A stretch of DNA of 38,491 bases. It comes from Melioribacteraceae bacterium. Its GTDB lineage: Bacteria > Bacteroidota > Ignavibacteria > Ignavibacteriales > Melioribacteraceae. Below the pieces are notes generated by a model. It saw only the letters and a list, made by a program, of their open reading frames with translations. It had not been told where the DNA came from and searched no databases. Positions within the stretch are counted from its first letter, which is position 1; each line of letters starts with the position of its first letter. Positions 32,779 through 38,491 of the stretch are shown here, piece after piece. The translations under genes and the position numbers were made by a program. The stretch covers positions 1-38,491 of the forward strand of contig JALSTI010000237.1 of assembly GCA_026983795.1 (NCBI GenBank), written 5' to 3'.

Positions 32779-33775
32779 TTTTCTTTCCGGTGTTTAGCAA
32801 TTCGTATTGCTTTAATTTTGCCAAATAATTCATAAGAATTTCTTCAATAGGTTCATAGGTTTCATATTTCATAAGTTCTTGTCTTATTTTAGAAGAACCG
32901 TAAAGTCCTTTTAAGTAACCGGTGTAAAATTTTCTAAAAGGAATAACAGCTCTTCTTTCCTCTTTAATTTTAATTTCATACTTAAGATGTTTTAATGCGG
33001 TTTTAATACGCAGTTCAGGGGTGATTTTAGTTTTAATTTTACCATAGGTCAATAATTCTTTTGCTTCCGTAAAAATCCACGGATGTTCAATTGCTCCCCT
33101 GGCAATCATAACCCCATCGGCTCCGGTTTCATTAAAAGCCCTTTTAACATCTTCTGCGCTGAAAACCCCGCCATTCAACACAACAGGAATACTTACAACT
33201 TCTTTTATTTTCGGGATCCAGCTCCAATCGGCTTCACCTTTATGAGCTTGACTACGCGTGCGGCAATGTACGGTTAATGCTTGAGCTCCGGCATCTTCCA
33301 TTCTTTTTGCTACTTCAATAATCATAATAGAATTTTCATCCCAGCCTATTCTTGTTTTAACGGTGACCGGTAATTTTACCGTTTTAACAATTTCTTCAAC
33401 CATCTTTTGCATATAAGGCGGATCTTTTAATAATCCGGCACCAGCTCCTCTATTAGCAACTTTCTTAACCCAACATCCTGCATTAATATCAATTAAATCC
33501 GGTTGTTCAGTTTCGGCAATAGCTGCAGATTCTTTCATAGCATCTATTTCTTCACCGTAAATTTGAATTCCCACGGGTCTTTCTTCATCGGAAATCGTTA
33601 ATTTTTTTTGAGTTTTTTTATCATTCCTGACCAAACCGTTTGAATTTACAAATTCGGTATAAACAACATCGGCTCCCATTTCTTTACATAATTTCCGGAA
33701 AGCAATATTTGTAATATCTTCCATGGGAGCCAGAAGAAGCGCTTTTTCAATTTCTATTTTGCCTACTGTAAACAT
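32762..33775 (-). CDS. dusB: tRNA-dihydrouridine synthase DusB
   Basis: A 337-residue FMN-dependent TIM-barrel enzyme reducing uridine to dihydrouridine in tRNA. Family motifs: LLAPMEDITNIAFRKL at the start, the DINAGCWVKKVANRGAGAGL block (most DusB proteins have GCPVKK, so Trp here is a small variation), VKTRIGWDE, and the catalytic-cysteine segment VHCRTRSQAHKG. IPVVLNGGV and DGVMIARG follow for FMN binding. The C-terminal helical tRNA-binding part is complete. The start ATG shares one base with the MFS stop (TAATG), so the genes are coupled, and the PAP2-like gene overlaps its 3' end. Confidence 0.95.
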   Translation of the reverse strand: MFTVGKIEIEKALLLAPMEDITNIAFRKLCKEMGADVVYTEFVNSNGLVRNDKKTQKKLTISDEERPVGIQIYGEEIDAMKESAAIAETEQPDLIDINAGCWVKKVANRGAGAGLLKDPPYMQKMVEEIVKTVKLPVTVKTRIGWDENSIMIIEVAKRMEDAGAQALTVHCRTRSQAHKGEADWSWIPKIKEVVSIPVVLNGGVFSAEDVKRAFNETGADGVMIARGAIEHPWIFTEAKELLTYGKIKTKITPELRIKTALKHLKYEIKIKEERRAVIPFRKFYTGYLKGLYGSSKIRQELMKYETYEPIEEILMNYLAKLKQYELLNTGKKIEKEE

Positions 33776-34965
33776 TATTCTTGTTCTATCAATGTTTTAT
33801 TGGTTTTAACAAAAAATAAAGTAAGAAGAAATGTAATTAAAGTAAATAAAGCGCCTGTTAAGAACGGGAACTGATAACCAAAAAATTGGAATGCAAATCC
33901 TCCCCAAAGAGGTCCCATAACCCTGGCAAACGCTCCCAGTGATGAATTCATTCCAAGTATTGAACCTTGTTCTTTTTCCGAAGTTAGTTTTGAGATAAGT
34001 CCTAAAATAACCGGTTGTGAAATAGCCGTACCAAAACCTAAAACAATTGCAACCATTGCAACGCCGGAGAATGTTCCGCCGTAAGGGAGCAGACCTAATC
34101 CAATCATCATTAAAAAGGCGCCGGAAACAATAAGCGATTTGTCTGAAAAGCGTTTGGAAAGAGTTTTAATCAATCCTCCTTGTACAACTGCGCCAACTAT
34201 TCCTATAATTCCAAAAAGATAACCGATTTGTCTATCGGAAAAAGAATAAACCTTGTAGCCCAACAATGAAAACGTGCCGTAAATATTAGCCATAGAAAAC
34301 ACAATAATAAAATATAAAATTACAAGTATTCCAACATCCGGATGTTTAATCGTCTCAATGGTCTTCTTAAAATCTATTAATCTATAATTAATTTTTATCT
34401 CTTTCTGCTTAGTTAAATTTGATTCAGGTAAAAAGAAAAACGAATAAATAAATGCGGTAAAAGAGAAAGCAGCGCTGGCAAAACCAACCACAGGATATCC
34501 GTAATGAGAAAGGATTCCTCCAATCATCGGACCAAAAACAAAACCGAGTCCGAATGCAGCACCGATTATACCCATTCCTTTGGCCCGTTCTTCTTTAGTA
34601 GTTACATCTGCAATATACGCTTGAGCTACACCGATATTACTACCTCCTATTCCTGCTAGCATTCTTGAAAGGAGCAAGACTAAAAACGTAGTAGAAAAAC
34701 TGAAAATTATATACGAAACGCCCGTTGTAAAAAGGCTTAATAATATAAACGGACGTCTGCCGTATTTATCGGAAAGACTTCCAAGAACCGGATTAAATAA
34801 AAATTGCATAAGCGAATAAACAGCTACAATAATCCCGATTCCGAAATCCGAAATTGCAAGGTCTTTACTTGCAAACGTAGGCAGAATTGGTATCAGAACA
34901 CCAAAACCCATTAAGTCGATAAAAACGGTTATGAATATGGCTGATAAAGAAGGTTTATGTTTCAT
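33775..34965 (-). CDS. MFS transporter, TetA/multidrug efflux-like
   Basis: A 396-residue 12-helix major facilitator of the drug:H+ antiporter-1 kind. The signature loop GSLSDKYGRRPFILLS is at about 61-76 and the helix-5 region reads GIIGAAFGLGFVFGPMIGG, as in TetA-like exporters. Efflux of a drug or metabolite is likely; the substrate is unknown. There is no adjacent TetR-type regulator, but a 9-base inverted repeat lies about 80 bases upstream. The ATG at 34965 has no clear Shine-Dalgarno. It heads the tightly packed run MFS-dusB-PAP2-polX-apt, whose members overlap or nearly touch. Confidence 0.9.
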   Translation of the reverse strand: MKHKPSLSAIFITVFIDLMGFGVLIPILPTFASKDLAISDFGIGIIVAVYSLMQFLFNPVLGSLSDKYGRRPFILLSLFTTGVSYIIFSFSTTFLVLLLSRMLAGIGGSNIGVAQAYIADVTTKEERAKGMGIIGAAFGLGFVFGPMIGGILSHYGYPVVGFASAAFSFTAFIYSFFFLPESNLTKQKEIKINYRLIDFKKTIETIKHPDVGILVILYFIIVFSMANIYGTFSLLGYKVYSFSDRQIGYLFGIIGIVGAVVQGGLIKTLSKRFSDKSLIVSGAFLMMIGLGLLPYGGTFSGVAMVAIVLGFGTAISQPVILGLISKLTSEKEQGSILGMNSSLGAFARVMGPLWGGFAFQFFGYQFPFLTGALFTLITFLLTLFFVKTNKTLIEQE

Positions 34966-35043
34966 GAAGTTAATTTTTTTTCAATAAGAATAGTAATTTT
35001 AAAACAAGTGCAAATTTAACAAAATTTAGCGAAAATATTTCGA

Positions 35044-35067
35044 TAGTTATTAAAAAAGTAATAACTA
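35044..35067. promoter_or_regulatory. Inverted repeat upstream of the MFS gene
   Basis: TAGTTATTA at 35044-35052 and TAATAACTA at 35059-35067 form perfect 9-base arms around AAAAAG. It lies about 80 bases before the MFS start in an AT-rich 276-base gap that has no other visible feature. An operator is possible, but AT-rich palindromes arise easily by chance. Confidence 0.25.
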
Positions 35068-35241
35068 AAAATAATAAGAGTTTGGAATAATGAATTTGCG
35101 GAATTATGAAATAATGTAAAATCAAGTTTTTAATTTTTTCCGCAGCTTTGTTTATCGGGATATTTCCCTTGGCATCAAATTAATGAATTACCGGTATTAT
35201 TTTAAACCCGTAAATATTGATCTTTAATTAAAAATATTTTA

Positions 35242-36429
35242 TCAATTTTTACTTACTAATTGATTATACTTAAACTTTAATAATTTTAATTTGGGCGTGC
35301 TTTTTTTCATTATATCTAAAACATCGAAAATGCATTGTTCCATTGTCAATAAATCTTTTGAATTTAAAAATGGATACGTATTGGAAATTGAAGAATTTGT
35401 TAAGGGAAGTACGGCATATTCCTTTTTGCCGTTAATTTTACCTTTATAAACCCAAAACGGTAAGAATCTTAAATTTTTAATTTTTATTTTATTCTTAGTA
35501 AAATTCTTCTCAATTGTAAAATTCAGCATCGCTCCGCCGTCTGAATAACGCCATCTTTGATTAGATACAAAATTACCGAGCGAATATGCAACAAATCCCG
35601 AATCCAATTTGGAGTTTTTAAGCGGAAATGTTTCTACTGGCTGCAAAGTATGTGTATGACTTGCCAAAATAATATCGGCTCCGTTTAATATTGCAAATTT
35701 TACAATTTTCCTTTGAAATTTTGACGGTTTTCGGGAATATTCTTTACCGAAATGAAAATATACAATAATCACATCGGGATTTAATTTTTTCGTTTTTATT
35801 AAATCGGAACGGATTGAAGAAGTATCGATAATTGATATTAGATACTTACTTTTGCTTGGAATTCGTACGCCATTTGTACCGTAGGAATAAGCTAAAACAG
35901 CAAGCTTAATTCCTTTCATATTAATTATTCTTATTGAATCCCTATCTTTTTGAGATAAATAAGTCCCGATATTGATCATTCCCCTTTTTCTGATTTCCTT
36001 AATTGTTCTAATTACACCGGTTTTACCTTGATCGAGAGCATGATTGTTTGAAGTGAATAAAATTTTAAATCCAGTATCTTTCAATGCATCTAAAAGTTGA
36101 TCCGGCGAATTAAAAAAAGGAAATCCGGAATAACCGTTTCCTTTACCGGCAAATACCGTTTCCAAATTTCCGGTTACCAAATCTTTTTGATGGAAAAAAT
36201 CTTTAACGTATTTAAAGACCGGTTTGAAGTTAAAACTATCTTGTTCAACCCAAGCATAACCGTACTGTGTAGAATGACACATAATATCTCCAACCGACAA
36301 AACACTCATTTCGGAAGTCGAATCTTTTATAACCTTTGGTTTTTGAACGGGACCGGGTTTCTGTTCGGAACACGCAAAGCTCAAAATAATTATAAAAATA
36401 AATATGAATTGTATTTTATGTTTTAGCAT
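35242..36429 (-). CDS. CapA-like metallophosphatase-fold lipoprotein
   Basis: A 395-residue lipoprotein with signal MLKHKIQF... and lipobox LSFAC, Cys20 being lipidated. The body is the CapA/PgsA fold of poly-gamma-glutamate synthesis proteins: LSVGDIMCH near residue 43, the SNNHALDQGKTG block, FHFGKEYSRKPSKFQR, and ILASHTHTLQPVE with SLGNFVSNQ. Metal-binding histidines and asparagines are in place. No pgsB or pgsC synthase genes are adjacent, so poly-gamma-glutamate production should not be assumed; many lone CapA proteins occur in other contexts. It is probably attached to a membrane facing the periplasm. The start ATG lacks a Shine-Dalgarno. It stands apart from its neighbours. Confidence 0.88.
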   Translation of the reverse strand: MLKHKIQFIFIFIIILSFACSEQKPGPVQKPKVIKDSTSEMSVLSVGDIMCHSTQYGYAWVEQDSFNFKPVFKYVKDFFHQKDLVTGNLETVFAGKGNGYSGFPFFNSPDQLLDALKDTGFKILFTSNNHALDQGKTGVIRTIKEIRKRGMINIGTYLSQKDRDSIRIINMKGIKLAVLAYSYGTNGVRIPSKSKYLISIIDTSSIRSDLIKTKKLNPDVIIVYFHFGKEYSRKPSKFQRKIVKFAILNGADIILASHTHTLQPVETFPLKNSKLDSGFVAYSLGNFVSNQRWRYSDGGAMLNFTIEKNFTKNKIKIKNLRFLPFWVYKGKINGKKEYAVLPLTNSSISNTYPFLNSKDLLTMEQCIFDVLDIMKKSTPKLKLLKFKYNQLVSKN

Positions 36430-36461
36430 AAAGGATAATATTGTGAAGAATAATGAAGATA

Positions 36462-36512
36462 AAAAGAAACGAGACCATTAAAACAGATTAACTTCATTTA
36501 ACAGTCCCGTTT
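36462..36512 (-). terminator. Intrinsic terminator after the Hc1-like gene
   Basis: In the minus direction AAACGGGAC (36512-36504) pairs with GTCTCGTTT (36475-36467), one G-U pair included, and is followed by CTTTTT. It lies about 25 bases past the stop of the small histone-like gene and separates it from the CapA-like gene. Confidence 0.75.
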
Positions 36513-36537
36513 ATATAAATCAAAAAATTCCTCAGAT

Positions 36538-36729
36538 TTAGCCTTGAGCTTTTCTTTGAGCTTTAATCTCTTGAATTTCATTTCTCATTTCTTGAGCCAT
36601 TTTTTTCAATTCGCTCAAAGATTTTCTAACGCGGGTGCCGGCGGCAGATTGACCTTTTACATAGAATTTATGGACATCGGTTTCCATGCTTTGTAAAAAT
36701 TCAATCATTTTGTTATACTTATCGCTCAT
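36538..36729 (-). CDS. Histone H1-like Hc1 family protein
   Basis: A 63-residue helical protein matching small Hc1-like proteins of Bacteroidota and relatives. The core GQSAAGTRVRKSLSELKKMAQEMR (given here as GQSAAGTRVRK then SLSELKKMAQEMR) spans about residues 26-49 and is followed by an acidic-basic helix. In chlamydiae, Hc1 condenses DNA; the function of the shorter relatives is not well established. The ATG at 36729 has AGGAGA at good spacing. It starts 19 bases after the Fe-S protein gene, which suggests co-transcription with a respiratory gene, and a terminator follows. Confidence 0.85.
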   Translation of the reverse strand: MSDKYNKMIEFLQSMETDVHKFYVKGQSAAGTRVRKSLSELKKMAQEMRNEIQEIKAQRKAQG

Positions 36730-36748
36730 TTGGATCTCCTCTATTTTG

Positions 36749-38491
36749 TTAATTGATTTGTGAGTTTTCTAAAATAATTTCCGCAATATCTTTAACTTCC
36801 ACTTCTTCCGATTTTTCGAAAGTTTTAACTCCGTCTGTCAGCATTGTCATACAAAACGGACATGCAGAGGCAATAGTATTAGCATTTGTATCAAGCGCTT
36901 CTTTAGTCCGGTTTTCATTAATTCTTGTTCCTTCGGTTTCTTCCATAAACATTCTTCCGCCGCCAGCGCCGCAGCAGAATCCGTTGCTTTTATTTCTATC
37001 CATTTCAATCAGTTCAATTCCGTTAATTTTATTTAAAGATTTTCTCGGTTCTTCATAAACATTATTATATCTTCCCAAGTAACAAGAATCGTGATATGTA
37101 ACCCGTTTTTTTGTTGTATCGTCTTTAAGTTTAATTTTACCATCCGCCAATAAATTTTCTATTAATTCGGTATGATGAATAACTTCGAAGTTACCGCCAA
37201 ACTGCGGATATTCGTGTTTAAGAGAATTAAAACAGTGCGGACATGCAGTTACAATTTTTTTAACGCCGTATTTGTTTAGTGTTTCAACATTCTCTTGCAT
37301 CATCATTTGAGCCAAATATTCGTTGCCCAATCTTCTTGCAGTATCGCCGTTACATTTTTCTTCCGTGCCTAAAATTCTAAAATCGACTCCGGCATTCTGC
37401 ATTAGTTTTGCAAACGCTTTACTTACTTTTTGGTATCTGGCATCGAATGAACCGGCACAACCGACCCAAAAAAGATATTCGGTATTAGAATCTTCCGCCA
37501 TTGTTTTTATATTCAATCCTTCGGCCCAATTTGCTCTGTCTTGCGAATTAAAAGCCCAGGGCGTAAAGTTTGTTTCAATATTTTTAAATACCGTATTCAA
37601 CTCCGATGGAAATTGAGATTCCATCAATACCAAATCCCGTCGCATATCTACAATTGCGTCTACATGTTCAATAGTAACCGGACATTGTTCCATACAAGCT
37701 CCGCATGTTGTACATGCCCAAAGTTCTTCGTCTTTTACGTAATTGTGTACTAAGGTATTTTCTAAAATTTCCGTATTGTCAGAACCGCTTATAATTAACG
37801 GAGCTTTTTCTTTTGTTCTTTTTCGAATGTTAATAATTATTTCGCGCGGAGAAAGCGCTTTCCCTGTATTCGAAGCCGGGCAAGCGTCAAAACATCTTCC
37901 GCATTCGGTACATGTATAACCGTCAAGGATTTGCTTCCATGTTAAATCGTCAATATCTGCAACGCCGAATTGTTCGGCATTTTCATCTTCCAAATCGAGA
38001 GGCTTTAACGCAAATTTATGTTCTCCAACTTTATGGAAATACACATTAGGAATTGAAGTAAAAACATGAAAATGTTTCGAATAAGGCAGGAAATTCATAA
38101 ATCCCAATACAACTAATATATGTAACCACCAAAAAAATTCGTATAAAAATGCAGAGGTTTGGCTAGGACCGGAATAAAATAATTTACTAAGGAAAGCAGA
38201 AACCGGCCGGATTTCATATTTCGAAAGATGAAAATTTTGCTGGGCAATATGTGCGCTGTTTTCACCGAACATTCCTATTACTACAAACAGAATAAGAAGC
38301 AGTACAATTGTAGCGTCTATTAAACTTTCCTTTCCGTGTTGTAACCGTTTTACTTTTTGAATATACCTTCTATAAAGAGCATATAAAACGGCAAAGAATA
38401 CAAAAACTGCAAAAATATCTTGTACAAGAGTAATAAGACTGTAAAACGGGCCCAAAAATTCAAAAGTAAAAGGTGTATAGAAACCTTGAAT
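36749..38491 (-). CDS. Heterodisulfide reductase-type Fe-S membrane protein, partial
   Basis: The gene runs off the right edge; the frame stays open to base 38491, so the true start is outside the window. The TTG at 38455 is an internal codon. Visible order: about three membrane helices, then two 4Fe-4S motifs (CTECGRCFDACP and CTTCGACMEQCP). Two cysteine-rich CCG domains follow, with GCAGSFD, CNGD, ACPHC, DSCYLGRYNN, GFCCGAGGG and ACPFC. This is the HdrD/GlpC-like architecture that passes electrons between a membrane pool and a soluble partner, often an electron-transfer flavoprotein or a dehydrogenase. The partner is not in the window. Assignment to the family is firm; the exact electron route is unknown. 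Confidence 0.9.
   Translation of the reverse strand: MQGFYTPFTFEFLGPFYSLITLVQDIFAVFVFFAVLYALYRRYIQKVKRLQHGKESLIDATIVLLLILFVVIGMFGENSAHIAQQNFHLSKYEIRPVSAFLSKLFYSGPSQTSAFLYEFFWWLHILVVLGFMNFLPYSKHFHVFTSIPNVYFHKVGEHKFALKPLDLEDENAEQFGVADIDDLTWKQILDGYTCTECGRCFDACPASNTGKALSPREIIINIRKRTKEKAPLIISGSDNTEILENTLVHNYVKDEELWACTTCGACMEQCPVTIEHVDAIVDMRRDLVLMESQFPSELNTVFKNIETNFTPWAFNSQDRANWAEGLNIKTMAEDSNTEYLFWVGCAGSFDARYQKVSKAFAKLMQNAGVDFRILGTEEKCNGDTARRLGNEYLAQMMMQENVETLNKYGVKKIVTACPHCFNSLKHEYPQFGGNFEVIHHTELIENLLADGKIKLKDDTTKKRVTYHDSCYLGRYNNVYEEPRKSLNKINGIELIEMDRNKSNGFCCGAGGGRMFMEETEGTRINENRTKEALDTNANTIASACPFCMTMLTDGVKTFEKSEEVEVKDIAEIILENSQIN

Noticed and set aside
35242-36429. Poly-gamma-glutamate capsule operon
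   Set aside because: Only a CapA-like protein is present; no pgsB or pgsC homologue lies nearby.
38453-38455. TTG as the start of the Fe-S protein
   Set aside because: The frame is open to the window edge with sensible membrane-protein residues, so this codon is internal.
1-38491. CRISPR arrays, tRNA or rRNA genes, prophage or plasmid genes
   Set aside because: No regularly spaced repeats, cloverleaf-like sequences, or phage or replication genes were found on reading both strands.

Overview
The window is AT-rich bacterial chromosome, densely coding, with no plasmid or phage genes. It most resembles a member of the Ignavibacteria/Bacteroidota-Chlorobiota branch. The secreted protein at 24801-26372 ends in a type IX secretion sorting domain with the FPNPFN-type motif that is very common there. 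Other hints are a small Hc1-like histone, a RAYT next to a GTAG-bounded palindrome, and many starts without a clear Shine-Dalgarno. The species assignment is inference from these features only.

Layout. From 66 to 10098 every gene is on the minus strand: a DUF4143 AAA ATPase with repeated operator-like half sites at its 5' end, YjbQ, Ogt, a RAYT (HUH transposase), LexA, a degenerate hybrid histidine kinase, a fatty acid hydroxylase family protein, and a murein-peptide pair (Tat-signal dipeptide epimerase plus NlpC/P60 lipoprotein). From 10228 to 15147 the plus strand carries a glutaredoxin-like protein and a lone GroES closed by a strong terminator. These are followed by two Na+-coupled amino-acid symporters (NSS and AGCS types) and a phosphofructokinase with the pyrophosphate-type signature. 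A convergent terminator separates this from UvrD/PcrA.

From 15204 to 28888 the minus strand carries UvrD/PcrA, TerC, and a possible peptide-handling group: M29-like aminopeptidase, outer-membrane-type protein, PqqD-like protein, MFS transporter and OPT transporter. Then come a DUF2400 protein, a type IX-secreted Asp-box protein, PdxJ and an ALDH7-type dehydrogenase. The one long non-coding stretch, 28889-29275, holds an orphan terminator-like hairpin. RsmI (plus) converges on a minus-strand run: Apt, a PolX-like protein whose polymerase residues are lost, a PAP2-like membrane protein, DusB and an MFS pump. The last genes are a CapA-like lipoprotein, the Hc1-like protein and a heterodisulfide-reductase-type Fe-S membrane protein that runs off the right edge.

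The most unusual structure is at 2516-3758. A RAYT gene has a perfect 40-bp palindrome inside its own reading frame. A second, nearly identical palindrome forms the last codons of lexA, next to a 23-bp direct repeat that contains both the lexA stop and the RAYT start. No tRNA, rRNA, CRISPR array, insertion sequence with terminal repeats or replication origin was seen.
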